The translations under genes and the position numbers were made by a program. From Bacteroidota bacterium (GTDB taxonomy: Bacteria; Bacteroidota; Bacteroidia; Chitinophagales; Chitinophagaceae), in contig JAEZRL010000510.1 of the NCBI GenBank assembly GCA_023440945.1, forward strand, positions 1-34,644: DNA of 34,644 nucleotides. Reading direction: 5' to 3'. This document shows positions 1 through 7,254 of the stretch, in pieces. The notes under the pieces are model-generated. The model did not search any database and was not told the origin of the DNA. It was given only the letters and a program-made list of their open reading frames with translations. Numbering within the stretch: the stretch's first letter is position 1; each line of letters begins with the position of its first letter.

Positions 1-256
1 TTTCCGAAGCGCAGAATTTGATATTATATTTGGTGAAGGCATTAGTAAGATAGGCGAGATATTGGATATGGGTGTTGAACTTGGCATAGTACAAAAAAGC
101 GGAAGCTGGTTTAGTTATGATGGAAATAAATTAGGCCAGGGCCGGGATGCTGTAAAAAATCTTTTATCAGATAATCCGGAACTTGCTAACGAAATCGAAG
201 GTAAAATAAGAGGAAAGATCTTGGAAAGCCAGGTAGCCCCTGTTGCTGTAAAATAA
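1..256 (+). CDS. recA: RecA recombinase, C-terminal end (5' partial)
   Basis: This is the last 84 codons of recA, entering from the left edge in the frame beginning at base 2. RecA forms filaments on single-stranded DNA for homologous recombination and SOS induction. The translation begins FRSAEFDIIFGEGISKIGEI and continues through a GSWFSYDGNKLGQGRDA segment. Both match the conserved end of the RecA core, where the first stretch is the usual AEFDI.YGEGIS motif. The acidic tail is short and ends in VAPVAVK. The ATPase core lies outside the window. A strong bidirectional terminator follows 22 bp after the stop. Identification is firm from the motifs, and only the 5' part is missing. Confidence 0.96.
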   Translation, partial: FRSAEFDIIFGEGISKIGEILDMGVELGIVQKSGSWFSYDGNKLGQGRDAVKNLLSDNPELANEIEGKIRGKILESQVAPVAVK

Positions 257-277
257 TTACCGATGGGTCGGTAAGTA

Positions 278-310
278 AAAAGCCATCCTTTTTTGATTTG
301 GATGGCTTTT
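278..310. terminator. Bidirectional intrinsic terminator between recA and adk
   Basis: A perfect 11-bp stem (AAAAGCCATCC at 278-288, GGATGGCTTTT at 300-310) encloses an 11-nt loop. The T-rich 3' flank serves recA on the plus strand. The A-run at 277-281 gives a U-tract for adk on the minus strand. It sits between two convergent genes. Confidence 0.9.
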
Positions 311-403
311 CTTTATTCAGATAGTTATACTTCTGTTGGGTTATTTTAAGTGAGAAGTGAAACGACAGGTGTAAAATTCGTCTTCCACCTTTTAATTGAA
401 CAC

Positions 404-982
404 TTAGCTTATTCTTGCATCTATCTCTTTACAAATAGCATCAAAAATCTCATCTACACTTCCTTCGCCTTTTATGGTAACAAGTTTATGAAAGCTTTCA
501 TAATAATCAGCAACGATGGATGTTTTTCTGCGATATTCTGCTATGCGATCACGAATCACCTGTTCGTTTGAATCATCTGAACGTCCGCTTGTTAAACCAC
601 GATTTAATAAACGTTTTACAAGTTCTTCTTCACTAACTTCCAAAGCAATTACAACATTAATATCCTGTTGGTTAAACCATAATAATTTATCTAATGCTTC
701 GGCCTGCGCCTGAGTGCGTGGAAAGCCGTCAAACAAAAATCCTTTTGCATCTTTATTATTATTAAGAGCAGAGCTTATCATGCCTATCACTACTTCATCC
801 GGAACAAGAATACCTCTGTCCATGAAATTTTTTGCTTCAATTCCAAGTGTTGTTTGCGTTGCGATCTCGGAGCGCAATAAGTCGCCGGTACTCAAATGTT
901 TTAAACCATACTTCTCAATTATCTTTTCACTTTGCGTTCCTTTACCGCTACCCGGAGGGCCAAACAAAACAATATTGAACAT
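404..982 (-). CDS. adk: Adenylate kinase, short-LID form
   Basis: Adenylate kinase catalyses reversible phosphoryl transfer from ATP to AMP in the cytoplasm and balances the adenylate pool. The 192-residue product has the P-loop GPPGSGKGT at residues 8-16, the AMP-site motif DGFPRT at 85-90, and RSDD..EQVIRDRIAEY at about 134-150. At 192 residues it is shorter than the about 214-residue enterobacterial enzyme because the LID is the compact version without zinc-binding cysteines. A short LID of this kind is known in other adenylate kinases. The start codon directly precedes the nucleotide-binding strand MFNIVLFG. The gene lies downstream of the isomerase-like gene on the same strand, with a 120-bp gap, and shares a terminator with recA. 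Confidence 0.97.
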   Translation of the reverse strand: MFNIVLFGPPGSGKGTQSEKIIEKYGLKHLSTGDLLRSEIATQTTLGIEAKNFMDRGILVPDEVVIGMISSALNNNKDAKGFLFDGFPRTQAQAEALDKLLWFNQQDINVVIALEVSEEELVKRLLNRGLTSGRSDDSNEQVIRDRIAEYRRKTSIVADYYESFHKLVTIKGEGSVDEIFDAICKEIDARIS

Positions 983-1102
983 ACGCTTATGTTTTTTGAA
1001 TGAGCGGCAAATATAGGAAGCATCAATAGAAAATCATTTAATAAAAACGCTTATCCTTTAGATAGTTAAACTCTAAAGATGCAAATTTTTTAAATGATGA
1101 AA

Positions 1103-1981
1103 CTATTTCAAGCTTTTTACCAGTTCATTATAATATTTCACTTCCTGTATAACAGAAGGTAAATTAGTAGGCTGCTCTTCTGCGTCTCTCTCAATATAAA
1201 TGTGCCCTTTAAAGCCTTGCTTCTTCAGTTCCTGGAAGATCGCAGGGAAATCTATAATCCCTGTTCCTGTTGGAACATCTAATAAAGCAGGATTATTATA
1301 CGCGGCAATATCTTTAAAATGAATACCAATGATATGTCCCTGCAATTTTTTTACGGCTTCCAGCGGATTAATACCGCTTTTCGGCCAGTGACCAAGATCA
1401 GCACAGGCGCCAAAATTAGGATGGCCTTTTATCGCCATTAATACTGTATCAGGATTCCAGTAATGACTAAACCCTTTCCAATGTTCATGAATTGCGACTT
1501 TGATACCGTAAGCACCTGCCAGACTATCAATACTGTCCCACATATTTAGTGGTGGTTCTGTTGTAACATATTGCACGCCGAATTGTTTGGCAATATCAAA
1601 TTGTTTTACCCATGATTGTAATGTAGAATCGCCAACGATGTAAAGTGATTCACAGATAAGGCCCTTTTGATTGATAAGCGATTTCAGTTTTTCAATTCCT
1701 GATGGTGATAATTGCAGTATAAGCGAATCTTTCAACTCAGGTCCGGCTTTATGAAAAGTATTAGGCTCGATGTACTTCAATCCGGCACTATCAACTTTAT
1801 CTAAAGATGCAGGAAAATCAACCCGGTGAAAAGTCCATAATGCCACGCCAAATTTCCAGTCCTGGGCAGGATCAGCAGAAGTTGTGATTGAAGAATTGTT
1901 GCTGTTATTAGATGCAGATTGTGCATTACTGCAGGCTGCAAATACAACCATACAACTAAGCGCAGAAAGAAGTGTTCTCAT
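1103..1981 (-). CDS. Sugar phosphate isomerase/epimerase-like TIM-barrel lipoprotein
   Basis: The 292-residue protein has an export signal ending VVFAACSN, a plausible lipobox with Cys17, followed by a Ser/Asn-rich linker typical of surface or periplasmic lipoproteins. The rest resembles the xylose-isomerase-like TIM barrel (AP endonuclease family 2). Visible metal-site-like motifs are AIHEHWKGF, ADLGHWPKSG and GIHFKD, followed by GTGIIDFPAIFQELKKQGFKGHIYIERD near the end. Such proteins act on sugars or sugar acids, but the substrate cannot be told from sequence. It ends 120 bp before adk and begins downstream of the tRNA pair. Fold assignment is good; the catalytic role is unknown. Confidence 0.85.
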   Translation of the reverse strand: MRTLLSALSCMVVFAACSNAQSASNNSNNSSITTSADPAQDWKFGVALWTFHRVDFPASLDKVDSAGLKYIEPNTFHKAGPELKDSLILQLSPSGIEKLKSLINQKGLICESLYIVGDSTLQSWVKQFDIAKQFGVQYVTTEPPLNMWDSIDSLAGAYGIKVAIHEHWKGFSHYWNPDTVLMAIKGHPNFGACADLGHWPKSGINPLEAVKKLQGHIIGIHFKDIAAYNNPALLDVPTGTGIIDFPAIFQELKKQGFKGHIYIERDAEEQPTNLPSVIQEVKYYNELVKSLK

Positions 1982-2073
1982 AAAATTTTTTTGATAGAAT
2001 GATGTTTGAAGTGATTTGGAGTTGTTAAAGTAGTGATTTTCATTTGGAAATGAAGCAGTAAGTTATAGAAAAC

Positions 2074-2107
2074 AAAAAAGCCCTGAAAGCTAATGCTGTC
2101 AAGGCTT
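2074..2107 (-). terminator. Intrinsic terminator after tRNA-Leu
   Basis: On the minus strand a 9-bp stem with one G-U pair (arms at 2099-2107 and 2078-2086) is followed by a run of U from the A-run at 2074-2079. It lies about 16 bp past the 3' end of tRNA-Leu and would end the tRNA transcript. Confidence 0.8.
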
Positions 2108-2122
2108 CTATTTTTAAAGCTG

Positions 2123-2208
2123 TGCCCCAGGCGGGACTTGAACCCGCACTCCCGTTGCGGGGAACAGGATTTTAAGTCCTGCGTGTCTACCAATTCCACC
2201 ACCAGGGC
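2123..2208 (-). tRNA. tRNA-Leu(UAA)
   Basis: Read on the minus strand this is an 86-nt class II tRNA. The acceptor stem GCCCTGG pairs with CTGGGGC (including G-U pairs), and the D-arm contains TGGTAGACACG. The anticodon loop CTTAAAA gives anticodon UAA. The long variable arm (TGTTCCCCGCAACGGGAGT) is characteristic of leucine tRNAs, and the T-arm carries GGTTCAAGTCC. The discriminator is A and the CCA end is not encoded. It is the second of two tRNAs on this strand. Confidence 0.96.
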
Positions 2209-2212
2209 TCCG

Positions 2213-2237
2213 AAAAAAAATCCCGCATTAAGCGGGA
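2213..2237 (-). terminator. Terminator-like hairpin between tRNA-Gly and tRNA-Leu
   Basis: On the minus strand TCCCGC, a 5-nt loop and GCGGGA form a 6-bp GC-rich stem, followed directly by eight U (A-run 2213-2220). It begins 7 bp after tRNA-Gly and ends just before tRNA-Leu, so it may terminate or attenuate transcription between the two tRNAs. Confidence 0.75.
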
Positions 2238-2243
2238 ATCCAG

Positions 2244-2316
2244 AGCGGAAGACCGGGCTCGAACCGGCCACCCCAACCTTGGCAAGGTTGTGCTCTACCA
2301 AATGAGCTACTTCCGC
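2244..2316 (-). tRNA. tRNA-Gly(GCC)
   Basis: This is a 73-nt tRNA on the minus strand. The acceptor stem GCGGAAG pairs with CTTCCGC and the D-arm contains AGCTCATTTGGTAGAGC. The anticodon stem CAACC/GGTTG encloses loop TTGCCAA, giving anticodon GCC. The T-arm GCCGGTTCGAGCCCGGT is canonical, the discriminator is U, and CCA is not encoded. It lies upstream of tRNA-Leu in the direction of transcription. Confidence 0.97.
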
Positions 2317-2393
2317 TTGTTTTATAAAGAACTTTATTTGGGAGTGCAAAAATAGGGAACTGAATTTTATAGCAAAATTTTTGCGCAGGTTTT

Positions 2394-2594
2394 TTATTTA
2401 TACTCCGGTGTGTACTTGGTGTTACCCGGCACTTCCACGTTTGGCTTACCTTGATAACGATGCTGGTACAATTTATAACATCCACCAATTGACCAAGCTA
2501 CAAAACAGCCTACGGTTACAAAAAATAAAAAACGGGAAGAGCTAACCCAGTTGTATCCAAAATCTTTCTGTTTGCTATTGTCTGTTTCTACCAT
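2394..2594 (-). CDS. Small single-span membrane protein, unknown function
   Basis: This 66-residue protein is not recognised. It has a polar N-terminus (about 20 residues), one clear transmembrane segment at about residues 22-40 (FLFFVTVGCFVAWSIGGCY), and a basic, polar C-terminal tail ending TKYTPEYK. It begins 47 bp after the glycosyltransferase stop on the same strand and may be co-transcribed with it. The membrane-plus-tail organisation and its position make it more convincing than a chance reading frame. No function is proposed. Confidence 0.6.
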   Translation of the reverse strand: MVETDNSKQKDFGYNWVSSSRFLFFVTVGCFVAWSIGGCYKLYQHRYQGKPNVEVPGNTKYTPEYK

Positions 2595-2641
2595 AACATT
2601 GCGTTAATAGGCTGCAAAAATAAGGCTCATTCTATAAATTA

Positions 2642-3667
2642 TCATTCTTCTGACTGAATAATTTCTTTGAAAGATTTTTTATGCCCGATAAAATAGCTCC
2701 AAACAACAGATTTGCGCATAACGCCTTTCAAACTTTTCATCGGTTTTTTTGGTAAAACAAGTACATTTTTTTTCTGTGAATTCCATTTCAATACAGCGAT
2801 ATGAGCCTGGAAAACTGCTTTGAAAGAAGATACATCTCCACTAATTAAAGCTTTGAAAGCAAAAAGTATATCTAAAAAAATACGTAATGGTATCTTCCAC
2901 AGTTTTTCAGTTGAAGGAAGATTTTTGCAAAGCATTATTAAGTTGTTGCGAAAATTGAGAAACGTTTTTCTGTCTCCTTTTGGTAATGTACCACCACCAA
3001 CATGATAAACAACAGAAGCCGGACAAGCCGCGATGTTATAACCTGTTCTTTGCAATCGCCAGCAAAGATCAATTTCTTCCATGTGGGCAAAAAAGAAATC
3101 ATCGAAGCCTCCAACTTCATGAAACAATTCAGATCGCACAAACATTGCAGCGCCTGATGCCCAAAATATATACGCGTTTTTATCGTATTGTCCTTTATCT
3201 TTTTCAAGTGTTTCAAATACACGTCCTCTTGCAAAAGGATAACCTAAATAATCAATCCATCCACCTACACCGCCTGCATATTCAAAATAATTGCGTTGTT
3301 TATAATCTAACAGTTTTGGTTGGCAAGCCGCAATTGTTTTATCTTCTTCCATTAGTTTTATCACAGGTTCTATCCAGTCTTTCGTAACTTCCACATCTGA
3401 ATTAAGCAACACATAATAATTTGCTTCAACCTGTTTCAATGCTTTGTTATAACCTGAGGTAAAGCCATAATTTTCATCAAAACAAATCAGTTCAACAGAA
3501 GAAAAATTTTGCTGTACAAAAGTTACCGAATCGTCGGTAGAAGCATTATCTGCAAGAATAATCTTTATAGGATTGTAAGTGGAAGCAAGCACAGAAGGAA
3601 GAAAAGTTTCTAAATATTTTCTTCCGTTATAATTCAAAATAACAACCGCAACTAAAGGCAAAGACAA
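2642..3667 (-). CDS. Glycosyltransferase family 2 (rhamnosyltransferase-like)
   Basis: The 341-residue protein is an inverting GT-A glycosyltransferase that probably adds a sugar during surface polysaccharide or O-antigen synthesis at the inner membrane face. It shows the N-terminal nucleotide-binding strand VAVVILNYNGRKYLE, then ILADNASTDDS at about 37-47. The metal/nucleotide motif is LLNSDVEV at 88-94, and ASGAAMFVR and FFAHMEEIDLCWR provide the acceptor-side and catalytic acidic region. The layout resembles the WbbL-type GT2 subgroup. The C-terminal about 100 residues are basic and hydrophobic and may bind the membrane. Donor and acceptor are not predictable. It is divergent from the Rrf2 gene across an interval holding a dispersed repeat. 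Confidence 0.9.
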   Translation of the reverse strand: MSLPLVAVVILNYNGRKYLETFLPSVLASTYNPIKIILADNASTDDSVTFVQQNFSSVELICFDENYGFTSGYNKALKQVEANYYVLLNSDVEVTKDWIEPVIKLMEEDKTIAACQPKLLDYKQRNYFEYAGGVGGWIDYLGYPFARGRVFETLEKDKGQYDKNAYIFWASGAAMFVRSELFHEVGGFDDFFFAHMEEIDLCWRLQRTGYNIAACPASVVYHVGGGTLPKGDRKTFLNFRNNLIMLCKNLPSTEKLWKIPLRIFLDILFAFKALISGDVSSFKAVFQAHIAVLKWNSQKKNVLVLPKKPMKSLKGVMRKSVVWSYFIGHKKSFKEIIQSEE

Positions 3668-3785
3668 GATTTATAATTTCATCAAAAATAAAGCTATTAT
3701 ATAATGGATGGAATGCAATGAAATATCAGGGAATATTCTCAGCGCATAAAATAAATTTCATATTTAGTTTTTTATTTTTTGTAAA

Positions 3786-3880
3786 TGTTTTTTGTACTTG
3801 GCTGCATTGCTGCTATTGTACTTCCGTTGTGTCACTCACTTCAAGGTTTTGTTCTTTATTCAGCAAGAATGAAAGCGATT
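3786..3880 (+). repeat. Dispersed intergenic element, copy A
   Basis: Copy A of the eight-member family. T-run ending in G at 3788-3794, 31-bp spacer, core GTTGTGTCACTCACTT at 3826-3841, 9 bp, then GTTCTTTA at 3851-3858 followed by a CAGCAA block. The spacer shares a GCATTGCTGCTATT-like block with copies B and D. It lies between the divergent GT2 and Rrf2 genes. No open reading frame of interest overlaps it. Confidence 0.8.
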
Positions 3881-3944
3881 GACGAAATGTAAAAGTTCCA
3901 ATAATTATAAATAAGTAAGCATCATGTTGTGTATTTTTACGGCG

Positions 3945-4394
3945 ATGCTTTCCAAAAAAACAAAATATGCGATCAATGCGTTAGTTTATTTAGCAAAAAA
4001 TAATACAGGCGAGCCGGTTCAGATAAGTAAGATCGCAGAAAGTGAAAATATTCCCCGCAAATTTCTTGAAGCTATACTTCTTGATCTTCGTAATGCAGGT
4101 ATGCTCAGCAGTAAAAAAGGTAAAACCGGAGGATACTATTTATTGCAAAGCCCGGAAGAAATAAATGTTGCAGAAATAGTCCGTTTGTTTGAAGGTGCTA
4201 TTGCATTACTTCCCTGCGTGGCTCATCGTTATTATGAACGCTGTGAAGAATGTAAAGACGAAGCTACCTGTGGCATCCGCGATGTTTTTTCTGATGTAAG
4301 AAACGAAACCGTTAATATGCTCAAGCAGGCAACTTTGGCGCAGATAATTCAGCGTGAACAGGCGCTCGAAAACTCTCTTAAAAAAATAAAATAA
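3945..4394 (+). CDS. Rrf2-family transcriptional regulator with cysteine cluster
   Basis: A 149-residue winged-helix regulator, when started at MLSKKTKYAINALVYLAKN, the usual Rrf2 N-terminus. An in-frame ATG at 3924 would add seven atypical residues. The helix-turn-helix covers about residues 8-66, including IAESENIPRKFLEAILLDLRN and the wing GKTGGYYL. Cys91, Cys100, Cys103 and Cys109 form a cluster of the kind that holds an Fe-S centre in IscR, NsrR and RirA, although the spacing differs from each. The gene stands 64 bp upstream of the DUF2490/Pst-like operon, whose promoter contains a perfect palindrome. That makes it the likely regulator of the operon. The signal could be Fe-S status, redox state or sulfur supply. 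Confidence 0.9.
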   Translation: MLSKKTKYAINALVYLAKNNTGEPVQISKIAESENIPRKFLEAILLDLRNAGMLSSKKGKTGGYYLLQSPEEINVAEIVRLFEGAIALLPCVAHRYYERCEECKDEATCGIRDVFSDVRNETVNMLKQATLAQIIQREQALENSLKKIK

Positions 4395-4408
4395 AATTTT
4401 TTTAAATT

Positions 4409-4442
4409 AATTCCTATTAAATCAATAGGAATTGTAGATTTG
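4409..4442 (+). promoter_or_regulatory. Perfect palindrome plus Bacteroidota -7 element before the DUF2490/Pst-like operon
   Basis: AATTCCTATT (4409-4418) and AATAGGAATT (4424-4433) form a perfect 10-bp inverted repeat with a 5-bp spacer. Directly after it comes TAGATTTG (4435-4442), an exact match to the Bacteroidota -7 consensus TAnnTTTG. The palindrome therefore covers the -33 region, where no good TTTG box is seen. A bound dimer would either block or substitute for -33 recognition. The adjacent Rrf2 protein is the obvious candidate binder; this is inference. Confidence 0.75.
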
Positions 4443-4458
4443 ATAAAAATTTTAAAAT

Positions 4459-5271
4459 ATGAACAAACAACCAAAACTAACTACACCCTACAAAAAGGCT
4501 GTAAACCAAGTATTCATCTTGCTTATTTTTAGTGCTTTCGCCAATCCTTCAAAAACCATTGCACAAAAAACCCACATTCATCAAACACAATTATGGTATG
4601 CGTATTTCAATACGCTAAAATTTAGTGATAACTATCGTTTAGTTACAGATGTACAGGAAAGACAGTTTATTGAACCGGTTGGTTCGCAAGGAAATTTTAT
4701 TCTTCGTACTATTCTTTATAGGAATCTTGGTAACAACTGGGAAGCCGGTTTAGGGTCGGCACTTTTTTTTAACAGCCCACAGAAAGTTCCTTCTCCCACT
4801 AACACTGTAATACCAGAAATAAGGCCAACACTTGATATCGTGAACAAACAAAAAGTAGGCAAATTAAATATTGGCCATCGTTATCGTGCTGAAGCAAGAT
4901 TTAACCACAATTCATCCGATGGTAAACTTGTTGGTGGCTATACTTTCAGCAATTTTCGTTTTCGCTACCAGATATCTGCTGATTATCCCATTATAAGAAA
5001 TGCAGAGAAAAAAACAATTTTAGCCGTGAAAGTATATGATGAAGTTCATGTGAATTTCGGAAAAAAAATAATCTCCAACTCGTTCGATCAAAACAGAATT
5101 TACGGCGGTTTTACTTACAATGTCAGTAATGCTTTTGCTGTTGATCTTGGTTATCTATTCTGGTTCCAGGAAACAAGTGATGGCAAATCTTATTACGACA
5201 GGAATGTTTTCCGTCTCGGTATAAATCATCGAATTGATTTGAGCAAATCATCTGCTAACAACAAGAAATAA
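4459..5271 (+). CDS. DUF2490 outer-membrane beta-barrel protein
   Basis: This 270-residue protein has an N-terminal signal (hydrophobic stretch at about 16-30, ending near KTIAQ). The rest has the alternating aromatic/polar pattern of an outer-membrane barrel: HQTQLWYAYFNTLKFSDNYRLVTDVQER, LGNNWEAGLG, IGHRYRAEARF, FRFRYQISADYPI and a terminal RLGINHRI strand. This matches the DUF2490 family of Bacteroidota. Its role is unknown. Leading a Pst-type import operon suggests a pore or accessory for solute entry, but this is inference. The stop is 45 bp before the binding-protein gene, so co-transcription is likely. Confidence 0.8.
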   Translation: MNKQPKLTTPYKKAVNQVFILLIFSAFANPSKTIAQKTHIHQTQLWYAYFNTLKFSDNYRLVTDVQERQFIEPVGSQGNFILRTILYRNLGNNWEAGLGSALFFNSPQKVPSPTNTVIPEIRPTLDIVNKQKVGKLNIGHRYRAEARFNHNSSDGKLVGGYTFSNFRFRYQISADYPIIRNAEKKTILAVKVYDEVHVNFGKKIISNSFDQNRIYGGFTYNVSNAFAVDLGYLFWFQETSDGKSYYDRNVFRLGINHRIDLSKSSANNKK

Positions 5272-5316
5272 CCTCGGCAAAAAATACACTTCACTTTTCC
5301 TTTAAAAATTATAAAA

Positions 5317-6282
5317 ATGAATTTCATCAAAAAAGCATTCCTCCCTTTATCTGTGCTTATCGTATTAAATTCCTGCAGTACGAAAGATGATAATAATGAT
5401 AAAGATCAAACAGTTTCTATTTCTTTTTCAGGTGCATTTGCATTATATCCATTAGCGCAAAAATGGGCGGAAGAATACAATAAAACGCACCCAAACATTC
5501 GCTTCGATATTCAGGCAGGTGGTGCGGGAAAAGGATTAACAGATGCGCTTTCCGGTGCAGTTGATGTTGGCATGTTTTCCCGTGAAATAACAGATGCGGA
5601 AAAAGCAAAAGGTGTGTGGTGGATTTCTTTATGTAAAGATGCTGTGCTTCCAACAGTTAATTCATCCAATCCTGATATCAATACATTGCGAACACAGGGA
5701 TTGACCAAAGAACAATTTGAATCAATCTTTACAAACAAACAACCACAAACCTGGGAAAGCCTGTTACGTCTTCCTTCTAAATCATCCAATAAAATCTCCG
5801 TTTATACCCGTGCTGATGCCGCTGGTGCTGCAGATTCCTGGGCCGCATTTTTTGGTAAGAAACAAGAAAACCTGCAGGGCATAGGTGTTTCAGGTGATCC
5901 GGGTGTTGCAGATGCTGTAAGAAAAGATAAGAATGGCATTGGTTACAACAATACATTGTTTGTATTCGACATTAACAGCGGTAAAAAAAATCCGGGTATC
6001 GAAGTGGCGCCTATTGATGTAAATGGCAATGGTAAGATTGATGAAGATGAAAATGTATATACTGATCTAAAAACTTTTTTAGAAGCGGTAAACAATGGAA
6101 AATTCCCTTCCCCGCCTGCACGTGATCTTTACTTTATCACTAAAGGAAAGCCCGTTAAGAAGGAAGTGACAGATTTTTTTAAATGGGTGTTAACGGATGG
6201 ACAAAAATATGTTCAGTCTGCAGGTTATGTGCCTTTGCCTGCCAACACCATTGATGAACAAAAAAGCAAGCTCGATCAATAA
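5317..6282 (+). CDS. Pst-type substrate-binding lipoprotein (phosphate or another oxyanion)
   Basis: A 321-residue periplasmic binding protein with a lipobox (VLNSC, Cys20). The PBP-like domain begins VSISFSGAFALYPLAQKW, where Ser38-Gly39-Ala40 is the expected oxyanion loop, and continues QAGGAGKGLTDALSGAVDVGMFSRE. The loop that in Escherichia coli PstS reads RxxxSGT appears here as R165-ADAAG-A, without the SGT residues. Phosphate specificity is therefore not assured. Residues 234-245 (DVNGNGKIDEDE) fit an EF-hand calcium loop. The gene is followed by a strong terminator-like hairpin and then by two permeases and an ATPase. Named only as Pst-type; pstS is possible. The protein probably delivers ligand to the permeases encoded downstream. 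Confidence 0.82.
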   Translation: MNFIKKAFLPLSVLIVLNSCSTKDDNNDKDQTVSISFSGAFALYPLAQKWAEEYNKTHPNIRFDIQAGGAGKGLTDALSGAVDVGMFSREITDAEKAKGVWWISLCKDAVLPTVNSSNPDINTLRTQGLTKEQFESIFTNKQPQTWESLLRLPSKSSNKISVYTRADAAGAADSWAAFFGKKQENLQGIGVSGDPGVADAVRKDKNGIGYNNTLFVFDINSGKKNPGIEVAPIDVNGNGKIDEDENVYTDLKTFLEAVNNGKFPSPPARDLYFITKGKPVKKEVTDFFKWVLTDGQKYVQSAGYVPLPANTIDEQKSKLDQ

Positions 6283-6297
6283 AAAACAGAGGTTCAT

Positions 6298-6346
6298 GCC
6301 GGTAGCGAAAATGGTTACGGTTTATCGAAACGTTACCGGCTTTTTT
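6298..6346 (+). terminator. Strong hairpin with U-tract between binding-protein and permease genes
   Basis: GCCGGTAGCG (6298-6307) pairs with CGTTACCGGC (6331-6340) over 10 bp with one G-U, followed by six T (6341-6346). This is a full intrinsic terminator inside an operon. It probably lets the binding protein be made in excess over the permeases. A competing stem, about 6313-6323 with 6328-6337 (one mismatch and one bulge), uses the same right arm and could act as an antiterminator. Confidence 0.82.
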
Positions 6347-6369
6347 AAACACTTGCTCAAATGTTTTAA

Positions 6370-7254
6370 ATGAACAGACGAAAATTAATTGACAATATTT
6401 CATCCCGATGGATGTTGCTATGTCTTGTATTTTTTTTATTGTTGCCATTGGCAATAGGTGCAGGACTTGTTTTTAAATCAACTGACTTGTTGCAAAATCA
6501 TTCTATCACTAAACTTATTTTTTCTTCTGACTGGTCGCCGTCAAACGGTCAATTTGGTTTTTGGCCGTTTATCTTAAGTTCTTTATGGGTAACGCTTGCT
6601 GCTTTGCTAATTGCATTGCCTTTGTGTTTACTTGCAAGCATTTATCTTACACAATTTGCACCGGTCTGGATGCTGAAATTTATGCGTCCTGTAATTGATA
6701 TTCTTGCGGGCATTCCTTCTGTTGTTTATGGGGTTTGGGGTGTTCTTGTTATTGTTCCTTTGGTGGGAGATAAAATTGCTCCTTTGTTTCATAAAGAATC
6801 TATTGGTTATAGCATTCTTGCCGGGGCATTGGTTTTGGCAGTAATGAGTATTCCCTACATTTTAAATATGCTGCTTGAAGTATTCAGGCAAATCCCTGTT
6901 GAATTAGGCGAAGCTTCTTTATCACTTGGTGCAACAAAATGGGAAACGATAAAACATGTTTTTATACGTAAAGGTGGAACCGGAATTATATCCTCTTATG
7001 GACTTGGTTTTTCAAAAGCATTGGGAGAAACAATTGCTGTTTTAATGGTTGTTGGCAATGTTGTGCAGAAACCTTCATCGTTGTTTGATGCAGGTTATCC
7101 TTTGCCAGCGCTTATTGCAAATAATTATGGTGAAATGATGTCTATTCCATCTTATGATTCAGCATTAATGTTTGCTTCGCTGGTGCTTTTTGTTATCATT
7201 CTTATCATCAATATTTTTTTCCGTTACCTCATTTATAAATCTGAAGTTGTATGA
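6370..7254 (+). CDS. pstC: Pst-type ABC transporter permease (PstC-like)
   Basis: A 294-residue inner-membrane permease with about six transmembrane segments. The first is at about residues 15-33 (LLCLVFFLLLPLAIGAGLV). The conserved permease loop lies in the region VPVELGEASLSLGATKWETIKHVFIRKGGTGIISSYGLGFSKALGETIAVLMVVGN; EASLSLGAT and ALGETIA are the EAA-type contact with the ATPase. Phosphate permeases share this pattern. With the PstA-like partner it forms the membrane channel. Its stop overlaps the next start by 4 bp (ATGA), indicating translational coupling. The symbol reflects family; the substrate could be another oxyanion. Confidence 0.87.
   Translation: MNRRKLIDNISSRWMLLCLVFFLLLPLAIGAGLVFKSTDLLQNHSITKLIFSSDWSPSNGQFGFWPFILSSLWVTLAALLIALPLCLLASIYLTQFAPVWMLKFMRPVIDILAGIPSVVYGVWGVLVIVPLVGDKIAPLFHKESIGYSILAGALVLAVMSIPYILNMLLEVFRQIPVELGEASLSLGATKWETIKHVFIRKGGTGIISSYGLGFSKALGETIAVLMVVGNVVQKPSSLFDAGYPLPALIANNYGEMMSIPSYDSALMFASLVLFVIILIINIFFRYLIYKSEVV

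Noticed and set aside
983..1030. Possible ninth copy of the dispersed element (TTTTTTG followed by GAGCGGC)
   Set aside because: The first part resembles copy E, but there is no GTTGYGTC core at the required distance, so it was treated as coincidence.
2093..2305. Reading frames over the tRNA pair on both strands
   Set aside because: They cover tRNA-Leu and tRNA-Gly and the hairpin between them; their apparent coding is a by-product of tRNA sequence.
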